From positions 60,338,855-60,402,854 of the forward strand of contig OX421967.1 of the NCBI GenBank assembly GCA_949128115.1: DNA of 64,000 nt. The letters are read 5' to 3'. Within the stretch, counting starts at the first letter, position 1, and every line of letters begins with the position of its first letter. Of the stretch, positions 21,461 to 33,199 are shown one piece after another. The stretch comes from Anaspis maculata. Its lineage: Eukaryota; Arthropoda; Insecta; Coleoptera; Scraptiidae. A model generated the notes under the pieces. That model searched no databases and was not told where the DNA came from. It worked only from the letters and a program-made list of their open reading frames with translations. The position numbers and the translations under genes are program-made.

Positions 21461-23923
21461 AAATTGTCTCGAAATGTCCAAAGATTGACGTGAATGACCT
21501 TCAAACCCCCCAAACTTTTAAAATTCTTCAAATGCTTTTCTATTGGACTTTTTCTCCTCTCCAATTTGTCCCCGAATGGTCTCGAATATCACTTTCTATC
21601 CAGTTTTTTTGGTACTTTGCTTCGTCTTGTGAGTATCAATAAATCTGTGTTACTTCACGTTGCCTTCTCCAAATTGTGGCCGGATTGTCTCAAAATTGTT
21701 CCAAAATGTATGTCTCCAAATTGTCCCAAATTGTATGTCTCAAATATTGTGTCAAACTGGCTTCAAATTATATCAGGTCGTTTCCGAATGGTCTTGAATT
21801 GTCTAGAAAACACCTCACAGGTGTTTCAAATTGAGCCAAAAATGTCTATCATCGGGTCTCGTATTGTCTTTTCACTGTCTCGAAGTATTCGAAATTGACT
21901 CGAATTATCGCGGATCGTCTTGAATTCCCTCAAATTACTGCAGATTTCTCCAAATCTCCCAAAAACGTCGAAGTTATTTCGAACTATGTCAAAATGACTT
22001 GTGTGTTTTGAGAACCAACTCGAGTTGTCTCAAATTATCGTTCAGTATCTCGGATTAGCCTTGAAACGTCCTCAAGGTGTCTCAAAATGTCAACAGATTG
22101 ACTCAAATTGTCAACAAATTGTCTTATATTGTTTGCAAATGAGCTGAAAATGTCTATTATCGATCTCATATTGTCACAAAACTGTCTCTAATTATCCAGA
22201 AATGTATAAAATTTCTGAAAATCATTTCAAAAGTTTCCTCAAAACATCTAGATTGCCTCAAATTATGTAATAATCGGCTGGTTATTTCTGAGAATCTATT
22301 CAGATTTTCTACAAATTGTCTCAAATTATCGTTCAGCATCTCTGAATCGCATTAAACTGTCTCAAAGTTGTCTCAAAATGTCGATAGATCCACTCAAATT
22401 GTCTATAGACCCTCGAATATTATTCATAAATACGCTAAAAATGTCTATAAATCGATTTATATTGTCTTCAAACTGTCTCGAATTATCCAGAATTGTCTCA
22501 AGTTATTGCAAATCATCTTCAAGTCTCCCGAAAACATCAAAGTTGCCTCAAACTATGTGAAAACCGGCTTTTTTTTCTGAAAATCAATTGAGGTTGTCTG
22601 AGAATTGTCTAAAATTATCGCTCAATATCTCTGAATCGCATTCAACCGTCTCGAAGTTGTCTCAAAATGTCAATAGGGTTACACAAATTGTCTATCGGAT
22701 CGTCTAATATTTTTTCTGAATGCGCTAAAAATGTCTATAATCGGTCTCGTATTGTCTCAAACTGTCACAAATTATCGCAAATCTTATCTATATAATATCA
22801 AAACGTCGAGGTTGTTTTCAAATTATGTAAAAATCGACTTGTGTATTTCGATCGAGATTTTTCACAAGGTGTCTCAATCTATAGTCCAATATCTCCGAAT
22901 CGCCTCGAAATGGCTCAAAGTTGCCTCAAAATGTCTAAAGATTGACGTAAATGACCTACAAAGCGTTTCAAACTGTTCAAAAATCCCTCAAATGCGTTCC
23001 TAATTGACTTTTTCTTCTCCAATTTGTCCCGAAATGGTCTCAAATACCACTTTTAATCCAGTTTTCTTGCTCTTGTTGCTTTGTCTTGTCAGTAATGATA
23101 AATCTGTGTTACTTCACGTTGCCTTCTCCAAATTGTGGCCGGATTGTCTCAAAATTGTTCCAAAATGTATGTCTCCAAATTGTCCCAAATTGTATGTCTC
23201 AAATATTGTGTCAAACTGGCTTCAAATTTCATCAGGTCGTTTCCGAATGGTCTTGAATTGTCTAGAAAACACCTTACAGGTGTTTCAAATTGAGCCAAAA
23301 ATGTCTATCATCGGGTCTCGTATTGTCTTTTCACTGTCTCGAAGTATCCGAAATTGACTCGAATTATCGCGGATCGTCTTGAATTCCCTCAAATTACTGC
23401 AAATTTCTCCAAATCTCCCCAAAACGTCGAAGTTAATTCGAACTATGTCAAAACGACTTGTGTATTTTGAGAACCAACTCGAGTTGTCTCAAATTATCGT
23501 TCAATATCCCGGATTCGCCTTGAAACGTCCTCAAGGTGTCTCACAATGTCAACAGATTGGCACAAATTGTCAACAAATTGTCTTAAATTGTTTGCAAATG
23601 AGCTGAAAATGTCTATTATCGGTCTCACATTGTCACCAAACTGTCTCCAATTATCCAGAAATGTATCAAATTTTTGCAAATCATTCCAAAATTTTTCTCA
23701 AAATATCTAGATTGCCTCAAATTATGTAAAAATCGGCTGGTTATTTCTGAGAATCTATTCAGATTGTCTACAAATTGTCTCAAATCATCGTTCAGCATCT
23801 CTGAATCGCAATAAACTGTCTCAAAGTTGTCTCAAAATGTCGATAGATCCACTCAAATTGTCTATAGACCCTCGAATATCATTCATAAATACGCTAAAAA
23901 TGTCTATAAATCGTATAAATATA
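21461..23923 (+). repeat. second block of the TGTCTCAAATT satellite
   Basis: This block is homologous to 16328-~18750 at an offset of ~5.13 kb; the TCTGTGTTACTTCACG marker lies at about 21644 and 23103. Both blocks begin at exactly the same junction with exon-3-derived sequence (CCAACACCGACGCAGCG|AAATTG), so the two blocks descend from one array that already carried the captured exon end. Confidence 0.9.
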
Positions 23924-24389
23924 AAACTGCTTGTTTCAAACTGGCTTCAAATTGTATCAGATTAGAGAATTCAGATTTCTGATCAAATTCTGCGCTTGTA
24001 GACACCAAACTCGACTAGTTTATTGCTAAAATTGGCAGAGCCCATGCGCGACATGGTGGAGATCGCCGACCTTTTGCCACCCTTTTGAAAGCTGAATCTC
24101 GTCTAGGTCATCGATTTCAGCGGCAAATTATAGTGCAGAGCTTCATTGAGATTTGGAAACTCGTTCAGGTCCATATTATAGATCATTTTCCTTTGAAATC
24201 AAGTTTTTATTGCCGAAAATGTAAGCCAATATTTCTAGAATCAAGTTTCATCTCCATTTGTTGTTGCAAAGATTCAAATTTATCAATTGAACCGTACTAT
24301 TCAAACTTCTTTCGGATAGGCTGTGTCTCATTTATTTTGGGTTGCATAGCTGTAAGGGGTGATGTTTTGATTTTTTTCTGTTTTTCCAG

Positions 24390-24531
24390 ACGCTTGCCTC
24401 ACAGACCCCCAAACGGAGTCGGTTGGGGCGCAACGTTTCCCAACACCGACGCAGCGGTCGTCCGCCGTTCGCAGCGCCACTTCCACCAAACCACCGGCCT
24501 GAGACCCGTCCAAATCCGAACTTATTTACAA
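24390..24531 (+). CDS. SCCPDH: SCCPDH exon 3
   Basis: The acceptor is TTTTTCCAG|A and the donor TACAA|GTAACA. It encodes 47 residues after the split Arg: RLPHRPPNGVGWGATFPNTD and then AAVVRRSQRHFHQ, which corresponds to the GSDxSVVRRTQR block of SCCPDH. An open frame extends upstream into the intron to 24085, but that part is intron, as the copy at 21 kb and the acceptor show. Confidence 0.93.
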
Positions 24532-24591
24532 GTAACAACTGCTCAGTTCAACGCCCGTTATCTATCTTTCATTCGAACCCGTTTCTTCCAG

Positions 24592-25041
24592 GTGCAGAAA
24601 TTCTGGTACCTGTTCCTGCTGGTGACCGGCGGCCTGTCCTGGGTTCTCTTCTCCAAGTTCAAGTGCGGCTGCCGCCTGCTCCGCAACCACCCCAGGTTCT
24701 TCACGCTGGGATTCTTCGATTCGAACCCGACGGCCGAGGCGGCCGCCGACATCGTCTTCAGCGTGTGGCTCAAGGGCGACGGCTGGAAGGACACGACGGT
24801 GAAGAACGAAAACTGCGACCGGCCCACCGACGGGAGCATCCTGGCGCGTTGCAAGGGCCGGAACGGGTACAGGGCGACGGCCGTGTGCGCCCTCAGCTCC
24901 GCGCTGACCTTGCTCGCGGACGGGGAGAGCCTGCCGGGCAACGGCGGCGTCCTGACGCCGGCCGCCGCCTTCCGAAACACGAGGATCTTCGAGCGGCTCG
25001 GCCGGAACGGCGTCGAATTCGAAGTCGTCGAGGAATCCTGA
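24592..25041 (+). CDS. SCCPDH: SCCPDH exon 4, C-terminal
   Basis: It follows a 60-bp intron (24532-24591, acceptor TTCTTCCAG) that is itself open in frame. The exon gives residues 282-430. A hydrophobic segment FWYLFLLVTGGLSWVLF (about 285-301) matches the membrane/lipid-droplet-anchoring region of the family. Next come LGFFDSNPTAEAAAD, RNGYRATAVCALSSALTLLA, and the conserved end GGVLTPAAAF, RLGRNGVEFEVVEES. The stop is at 25039-25041. Confidence 0.96.
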   Translation: MQKFWYLFLLVTGGLSWVLFSKFKCGCRLLRNHPRFFTLGFFDSNPTAEAAADIVFSVWLKGDGWKDTTVKNENCDRPTDGSILARCKGRNGYRATAVCALSSALTLLADGESLPGNGGVLTPAAAFRNTRIFERLGRNGVEFEVVEES

Positions 25042-25127
25042 TCTGTTATTGTTGTTGTTCAGTTGTTGTATTTGTATTTTTATAAATTTTTACGCAAACG
25101 TGAGCGGCTCGCCGAGAGCTTTCCGTG

Positions 25128-25243
25128 GAGGTGCGACTCGATGGGTTCCGCTTCGCTTCGTGTTTGGCGGCTCAGAAGCATCGTGCGGTGATTTGCGGCT
25201 CAGAAGCGTCGTGCGTCAAAACAGTCCTGTCGAGTCGCACCTC
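25128..25243. repeat. inverted repeat just after SCCPDH
   Basis: GAGGTGCGACTCGA (25128-25141) and TCGAGTCGCACCTC (25230-25243) are perfect 14-bp complements, with TTTCC/GGAAA continuing the pairing outside. The loop holds two copies of GGCTCAGAAGC. It is probably a small palindromic element in or near the 3' UTR. Confidence 0.7.
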
Positions 25244-25324
25244 TCAGGAAACGTCTTTCTAAGTACTATTCGTTACTGCAACTTGATTTTTTATAGGAAG
25301 GTAAATGATGCGATTCGGAGATAA

Positions 25325-28300
25325 TCAACGATTATTTGAGACAATTTGTAGACAATCTGGATTGATTCCCAGAAAATACAAGCCGATTTTCGCATAGTTC
25401 AAAGCAACCTGGTTGTTTCCAGAAAACGTGCAGATGATCTGCGATAGCTTGAGACAATTTTGGATAATTGGAGACAGTTTTTAGACAGTTTGTGGACAGT
25501 ATGAGACCGATTGTAGACATTTTTAGCTTATTCAAGAATAATATGAGACGATCTATTCAATTTTGATTCAATGTATTGACATTTTAAACAACTTTGAACC
25601 GTTTTATGCGACTGGGAGATATTATATAATTTGAGACAATTTGTAGACAATCTGTTGACGTTTTGTGACAACTTTGAAACAGTTCTATGCGACTCGGAGG
25701 TGTTGAATATTTTGAGACAATTTGCAGACAGTCTGATTGATTCATTGGAAATAAAAGCAGATTCTCACATGATTTGGGGCAATCTTGATATTTTGGAGAA
25801 ACTTGGAGAGAATCTGCGATAACTTGAGACAATTTTGGTAAATTGGAGACAGTTTGTAGACTTGATGAGACCAATTATAAACATTTTTAGCTCATTCGTG
25901 AATAATATTACTTGATTAACATACAATTTGAGACAACTCTGAGACAGTTTATTGCGATTCGGAGATGCTGAACGATAATTTCAGACAATTTGTAGACAAT
26001 CTGAATAGATTCTTGAAAAATGCCAGTCGATTTCTACATAATTTGAGGCAATCTGGGTGTTTTGAGAAAACTTTTGGAACTATTTGCGATTATTTGATAC
26101 ATTTCTAGATAATTATACACAGTTTGGAGACAATATAAGACCGATTATAGACATCTTCAGCTAATTTGAAAATAATATAAGACGATTTGTTGACAATTTG
26201 AGTCAATCTGGCATTTCGAGACACCTTGAGGAGGTTTCAAGGCGAATCCGAGATATCAAACGATAATTTGAGACAACTCGAGTTGGTTTTCAAAACACAC
26301 ACAGGGTGGCAAAAGGTCGGCGATCTCCACCATGTCGCGCATGGGCTCTGCCAATTTTAGCGATAAACTAGTCGAGTTTGGTGTCTACAAGCGCAGAATT
26401 TGATCAGAAATCTGAATTCTCTAATCTGATACAATTTGAAGCCAGTTTGACACAAGCAGTTTGAGACATAAAATCTGGGACAATTTGGAGACATATTTTG
26501 GAACAATTTTGAGACAATCCTGTCACAATTTGGAGAAGGCAACATGAAGTAACACAGATTTATCAATACTGACAAGACAAAGCAACAAGAGCAACAAAAC
26601 TGGATGAAAAGTGGTATTTGAGACATTTGGGGACAAATTGGAGGAGAAAAAGTCTAATGGGAACGCTTTTGAGGGATTTTCAAACTGTTTAAAACGCTTT
26701 GTAGGTCATTTACGTCAATCTTTAGACATTTTGAAGCAACTTTGAGGCATTTCGAGGCGATTCGGAGATATTATAGTTTGAGACACCTTGTAAAGAATCT
26801 CGATCAAAATACACAAGTCGATTTTTACTTAATTTGAAACAGCCTCGACGTTTTGATATTATATAGATAAAATTTGCGATGATTTGTGACAGTTTGAGAC
26901 AATACGAGACCGATTATAGACATTTTTAGCGCATTCAAGAATATTATTAGACGATCCGATAGACAATTTGTGTAGCCCTATTGACATTTTGAGACAACTT
27001 TGAGACAGTTTAATGCGATTCAGAGATGCTGAAAGATAATTTGAGACAATTTGTAGACAATCCGAATAGATTCTTAGAAATAACCAGGCGATTTTCGCAT
27101 AATTTGAGGCAATCTAGATGTTTTGAGGAAACTTTTGAGATCATTTGCGGTAATTTGAGACATTTCTGGATATTTGGAGACAGTTTGGTGACAATATGAC
27201 CGATAATAGACATTTTCAGCTCATTTGCAAACAATATAAGACAATTTGTTGACAATTTGAGTCAATCTGTTGACATTTTGAGACACCTTGAGGACGTTTC
27301 AAGGCGAATCCGAGATATTGAACGATAATTTGAGACAACTCGAGTTGGTTCTCAAAATACACAAGTCGTGATGACATAGTTCGAATTAACTTTTAACGTT
27401 TTGGGGAGATTTGGTTGAATCTGCAGTAATTTGAGGCAATTCAAGACGATCCGCGATAATTCGAGTCAATTTCGTATGATTCGAGACAGTGAAAAGACAA
27501 TATGAGACCCGATGATAAACATTTTTGGCCTTATTTGGAACACCTGTGAGATGATTTCTAGACAATTCAAGACTATTCGGAAACGACCTAGTATAATTTG
27601 AAGCCAGTTTGGGACATAAAATTTGAGACAATTTGAAGACATACATTTTGGAACAATTTTGAGACAATCCGGCCACAATTTGGATTAGGTAACGTGAAGT
27701 AACACTGATTCATCAATACTGACAAGACAAAGCAAGATAGTGGTAATTTGTGACAGTTTGAGACAATACGAGACCGATTATAGACAATTTGGAGACAATC
27801 CGGCGAGAATTTGGAGGAAACAACGTAGACTAACACAAATTCAACAATACTGACAAGACAAAATGGAAAGAAAGCAACAAAACTGGATCAAAAAGTGACA
27901 TTTGAGACCATTTGGAGACAAATTGGAGAGAAAAAAGTCCAATAGAAAAGCATTTGAAGAATTTTAAAACAGTTTGGGGGCTTTGTAGGTCATTCAAGTC
28001 AATCTTTGGACATTTCGAGACAACTTTGAGACATTTTGGGGCGACTCGCAGATAGTTAACTATAATTGGAGACATCTTGTAGAGAATCTCAGTTTATTTC
28101 CAGAAAATATCCAAGTCGATTTTTACTAAGTTTGAATCAACCTCGACGTTTCGAGGTTATGATTATATAGAGATGATATGCGATAATTTTTGACAGTTTG
28201 GAGACAATACGAGACCGATTATAGACCTATTTAGACCATTTCGGAGAGAATTCAAGATTATTTGTAGACAATGCTAGACCATTAGGAAACAGTCTGATGC

Positions 28301-28810
28301 AATTCGGAGACAATCGGATCGATTAAAAACATTTCTAGCCATTTGGGAACAATTCAAAACGATTTGTAGACAATTTTTAGTCAATCTAATGACATTTTGA
28401 GACATCTTGAGGACATTTAAATGCAGCTTTGAGATATTGAACAATGATTTTAGACAATTTGTAGACAATTTGAGTGGATTTTCAACAAAATACAAGCCGA
28501 TTTTTACATAATTCGAGACAATCTAGATGTTTTGTGAAAACTTGGAGGTAATCTGCGATAACTGGAGACAATTCTGAGTAATTGGAGACAGTTTGTCGAC
28601 GAAATGAGACCAATTATAGACATTTTCAGCGCATCTAGGGATGATATTAGACGATCTTTAGACAATTTGAGTCGATCTATTGACATTTTGAGACGGCTCT
28701 GAGACAGTTATTACAATGCGATGCAGAGATATTGAACCATTATTCGAGACAATTTGCGGACAATCTGAATTGGTTTTGGGAAAACACAAGCCAATTTCTA
28801 CATAGACTGA
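25325..28810 (-). repeat. TGTCTCAAATT-type satellite in inverted orientation downstream of SCCPDH
   Basis: This is the reverse complement of the intron-2 satellite: units read AATTTGAGACAATTTGTAGACAATC. The complement of the intron marker (GTGAAGTAACACAGATTTATC) is at about 26545, and a related form is near 27700. With 16328-23923 it forms the other arm of a giant inverted repeat around SCCPDH exons 3-4. Homogeneity is lower than in the intron arm. Confidence 0.92.
26303..26462. repeat. inverted partial copy of the intron-2 end fragment
   Basis: The complement of this segment matches 23924-~24080 (and 20929-~21085), including CATGCGCGACATGGTGGAGATCGC and the left junction with the satellite. 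On the plus strand it reads ISTMSRMGSANFSDKLVEFG, then VYKRRI and a stop. It is therefore a third, inverted copy of the unrecognised coding-like scrap. Confidence 0.85.
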
Positions 28811-29253
28811 GGCAACTTTAGCACACTTGAGCGTAGCAACACGGGATCCCCCGTGGAGAGGTAGAGCGACCTTGATATACAACAGCGTCCCGATCCAACG
28901 TCCGAGAGAATAGTGGAAACGTTATGCGGTAGTATCTAGACACCCGCGAATAGAGATGATCCGCCTGCCGCTTGGCTTCATCGACGTGGTTGTCACCCGA
29001 GATCCCAGTGCTAGCACCCGGCGCGTTATATCAAGTTACCTACTGTGGAATTTACGACTATACGCCGTTCGCGATCGTTTTGAATACGAAAAAATATTCC
29101 GAATTGCTGGGAATGGAGGAGTATAGATGTAGATTGACCGTTGTACTTGGACCAATCCGCCTGGGCTGCTGTCCGCTTTCGACTTGTCGCGTCCGTTGCC
29201 GAGTGCTTCTGCGGGTCTGTTAGCGGAGAGTTTTGATCCACTTCGAGGAAGCT
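28811..29253. other. non-satellite DNA, unassigned
   Basis: The satellite ends near 28810. The following ~440 bp are GC-richer and carry an 83-codon open frame (28972-29223) with no recognisable domain. It could be remnant of a retroelement or promoter-proximal DNA. I cannot assign it. Confidence 0.3.
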
Positions 29254-29420
29254 GAGCTAGAACCCGTTGATGTTGCGTCGCGACCCACCTAGAGGCCGCA
29301 GAGTCGAAGCCCTTCGATGAAGTGTCTCAGCCCACTTGGATGATGCCGAGTCGAAGCCCCGGCTGATGCGCCTTAGCCCACCTGGAGAATGTTGAGCTGG
29401 AATCCTTCGGAGGTGCCTTT
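29254..29420 (+). repeat. 47-bp minisatellite, ~3.5 units
   Basis: Units start GAGCTAGAACCC / GAGTCGAAGCCC / GAGTCGAAGCCC / GAGCTGGAATCC at 46-47-bp spacing and share CCCACCT(A/G)GA in the second half. A smaller direct repeat GTCAGCGCCA follows at ~29440-29460. The rest, to ~29990, shows nothing I recognise. Confidence 0.7.
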
Positions 29421-29989
29421 TGATCCCCTGCTGGTTGCTGGTCAGCGCCAGTCAGCGCCAAAAGTGAGGGATGGGTTGACAGCCACGGTTTTTTTTTTGC
29501 CATTTTTGGCAAAAAAGTCGAGGAAAATTGTTTTTATGACAAAGGCAAGTTTCCCTTGGGTGCACCATGCATTTGAGTTAGTTAAAATTTGGAATTTTCC
29601 ATTTGATAGAGTAGACATCTGAAATAAATTCTCCACGTAAGCGGTAGAAGCCATGAAGGCAAAATGTCATCTCATGAGGCACGAGTCTAAGAAAAAGATC
29701 AGAAATAAAGAATAAAGGCGCGTGTAGATGTATCAGGGGTGACTAGGAAGTCAAATCAGTTTGGTTCTGAAACAAGATCCACAAACTTCCAGATACCTAC
29801 ACTTGAAATCAATTTCTAATGAATTGTTAGTATTTCTTTGGTGATCAGAAATAATATGAATTTACCACAGTTTTTCCAGATCTTATTTCACCAACACATT
29901 GTGTAAATTATATTTTTATTATTGATCACATACACAAATATTTTGTCTGGTTTTCAACGTTATGTGTGATTTTGGTTATTGGACAAGAC

Positions 29990-30480
29990 ATTTTACGAAC
30001 TGATTGTTGACTCAAGTAACATCCTTCTTTTCAGATTCTATCAAACTCCTTTCTAGACTCACCGGATAAGAATCTGATTTTCAACTCGAGTTCATCCTTC
30101 TTTTTAGACCCACACAAGTAAAAAACCAGATGAGAGTTTAATTTTTGCTCAAGTATCGTCCTTCTTTCCAGACCCACCTAATGAGTTATTGATTCTCGGC
30201 TTATCTTCCTTTTTTCTTGGACCTGCCAGTTGAGGAGTTTATTTTTGACCCGAATATCATCCTTCTTTTTGGACCTGCGAGATACACAGTCAATTTCTAA
30301 ATTTTTGACTCGAGCATCTTCCTTCTTTTCAGACCCATGAAAAATTTTTATTTTTAACTCAAGTATAATAATCTCAATAATAATTATCATTATTCTCGGA
30401 CTCAACAGATGAGTAATTGATTTTTGCTCAAGTATCATCCTTCTTTTCAGACCCACCATAAAAGAAGTTTATCCAAGTTT
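29990..30480 (+). repeat. degenerate ~50-57-bp tandem repeat, block 1
   Basis: The repeat is a motif like ACTCAAGTATCATCCTTCTT, TTCAGACCCACCAGATAAG, AATTGATTTTTG. The same family and orientation recur at 32390-33190. Each unit contains a pyrimidine-rich tract followed by CAG, resembling a 3' splice site. Confidence 0.8.
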
Positions 30481-30489
30481 ATCCTATTG

Positions 30490-32385
30490 AATAGTGCACG
30501 CATTGTCGCGCGCATATATGCCTGCATTTTTCAATAAGACTGGATAAAGCATAGTATTCTACTCGTGGGTAATGGCTATTACTCATTCGGATGCTTCACG
30601 ACTATTACGACACTCGTCAACTGCATCCTCATGAGTAATGTCACAAACTTTTCCATCTGAGAAACAGTTATATGAAAAAAACAAAAACAAAACAAAAAAA
30701 GAGTTGGTCCCGGTTAGTTTGGACAATTGTGCCCGGCCAAGGGCGTGAGTTCGGTCTCCAAAAAAAAAGACCTAAATTCGGAGAAGGGCGCCAAGGTCCT
30801 GGCCTCAATATGGCGATTGTCGGAGGACCTAAGTCGACAAATTGTGCAACTCAAAAAAAACAACACAAAAAAACTACCTACCACTGTAGACAAAAAAACA
30901 ACTATGGAAAAAAGTACAGTTTTAATAATTAACGTGGATTGTGAACAAGACGAGATTGTGATTGAGGCTAAATGTTGTTACAGAAAACTCGAGAGTCAAG
31001 CTTTCAGAAAATCGGTTACTTCACTGCAAAATTTCTGAAACTATATCTGAAAAGCGCAAAAGGGGAAGGGCTAAGTTCCGCACGCGACGGGGTAGATCAA
31101 GGCAACTCAACAATTTACTTAAGAAATAGATAAAAATAACTATCGACCTTTCGGGTATAGACGTTCGTGCACGAAAGAAATACTTTTGGCCACCGCTGCC
31201 CAATCCGGTCCTGTCTATGCTGCACTCCAGCACCTATTCTCCTGCGTGATTAAAATAATTTTGAAACGAAAATTGCTACGTTATTCTTACACACGAATTT
31301 ACACCGATCAACCGAAAAACTCAACTGTACATACAGCTGCAGCACTACTTAATTAATAACGTGTAACCGTTCACTTGTAATAATAACAATTAATTATCTG
31401 ATAATGAAATATTAAGCCGCACTAAAAATTACACGGCGCACAATCTAAGGGGATTCTTTGGAATTGACAAATCGGCGGATCTTATCTCTAGCCACCTAGC
31501 TTGGATCCTGGGAAAGTCCCGACAGGATTAAATCCTTCCTACTTGACGCCAGAATGTCAAATCCTCTTGGTCCTCCACAAAAAAAGGAAAAGTGGAACGG
31601 AAACAAATGGTACACCAGGGCTCCAATTGGACGAAAACTTCCTCGCACCCCAAAGAAAAAAGAAAAAGACTAAAAAAGAATACTTCGCTATGGTTCTGCT
31701 TGATGGCAAAGATGAGGTATCTTACCCCAATTAAATGTTCAGATGTTGAAAAGAAACGGTAGTGATTGGGTCCAGAAATAATTACGGTAACACGTATAAT
31801 AAAGCACACAACGGCTAACTATTCCAGGATGAAGTAATCTAAAAAAAAAGGAGAAAACGTGATTTTCACTAAATGACAACATCTATCAACCTTACCTTGC
31901 TCACAGAAGCTACCATAAATGTTCGAGAAAAATACTAGCTCCAAAATTCGGCATATACAACAGACGACGACGGAATTATCCGGTAGGTAATAACCGATTT
32001 CTACTGCACTGATAATTACAAATCCTCCAGCTGGAGTAATCACAAAATGCGAAAGTATCAAGTGCAGAAGTCTCTTCGAGCGTCGAAATTTTCAAACTTG
32101 AACCATCTACCAGACTTTTTATTAGCGCCTCAGACCTTATCGCGCATTTCTTCGACGAGCTGCTTTTTTCGCTCGGTCCGATAAACTCCTATCAGGTACC
32201 TCCAGTAATAATTTACGGTATTATAATTTGGCAAAGCGAAATTTTAAATGAAAGAAAGAAATCACTTAGATGAAGGAAAACTGAATACAGGGACCTAAAT
32301 TAAGCCAATGACCACGAGTGGTCTTAGATCAAAAAATGAACGTTACAGTAAGAAGCAATCAATTCCCGTTTGTTGAATACGAGGT
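30490..32385. other. non-coding interval between two repeat blocks
   Basis: This AT-rich DNA has A-rich stretches near 30675-30720 and 30755-30900. Open frames of 60-100 codons have lysine-rich or random composition and show no domain. The block may be an old insertion between two halves of one minisatellite, but I find neither terminal repeats nor a duplication that proves it. Confidence 0.3.
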
Positions 32386-32389
32386 TGTC

Positions 32390-33190
32390 TAATATACCTA
32401 CTATTATTTTCAACTCAAGTATAATCTTTTTCGGACTTATCAGATAAAAAATTGATTTTTGACTCAAGTATCATCCTTCTTTTGAAACTCACCAGATAAG
32501 GAATTGATTTTAGATTCAAGTACCATAATTTCTTTTCAAACTCACGACAGGGATCGATGGAGTCTATTTTTGATCCAAACATTCTTGTTTTCTTTACCTG
32601 CTAGTTCAAAAGTTCATTTTTGATCGAGCATCATCCTTTTTTTTAGATTCACCAGATACCGAGCTTATCTTTGAATGTTTAATTCAAGCATCCTTTTCCT
32701 TTTCAGACTCGCCAGATAAGAAGTTCATTTTTATTCAAGTATCATCCTTCTTTTTAGACTCGCAAGATAACCAATCAATTTTCTAGTCAAGTATTGTCCT
32801 TAATTTTAGACCTACTGTAAGTTTTTTTTTAATTAAGTATCCTCAGGCATATCAGATAAGGAGTTTATTTTCGATCCAAGTATCATCCTTCTTCTCACAC
32901 TCACCACCGACAAGATAAGAACTGATCTATCCACTCAAGTATCGTCCTGCTTTCCAGACCCACCTCATGATTTTTGGCTCAAGTATCATTCTTTTTTCCG
33001 GACTCACTACATAGCTGAAGTCTATTTTTGACTCAAGCAATCTTCCTTCTTCAGACATGCCAGTTGAGGAGTTTATGTTTGACTCGAGTATCCTTTTTTT
33101 TCAAACTTACCAGATACACAGTCCATTTCCGAATTTTTTACTCTAGCAGTCTAGCATCTTCTTTCTTTCCAGGCTTGTCATATAATAAAT
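32390..33190 (+). repeat. degenerate ~50-57-bp tandem repeat, block 2
   Basis: Same family as 29990-30480: TCAAGTATCATCCTTCTTTT, CAGACTCACCAGATAAGGA, TTGATTTTTGAC. Orientation is unchanged. Divergence between units is high. Confidence 0.8.
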
Positions 33191-33199
33191 CCATTCTTC

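Noticed and set aside
24085..24389. Upstream part of a 318-codon open frame that includes SCCPDH exons 3 and 4
   Set aside because: The upstream third is intron 2: it has a clear acceptor before exon 3, is duplicated at 21 kb without the gene, and does not match the SCCPDH family. The 60 bp between exons 3 and 4 is also an intron.
30672..31038. Lysine-rich small proteins
   Set aside because: They come from A-rich DNA with no domain, conserved start or neighbouring exon.
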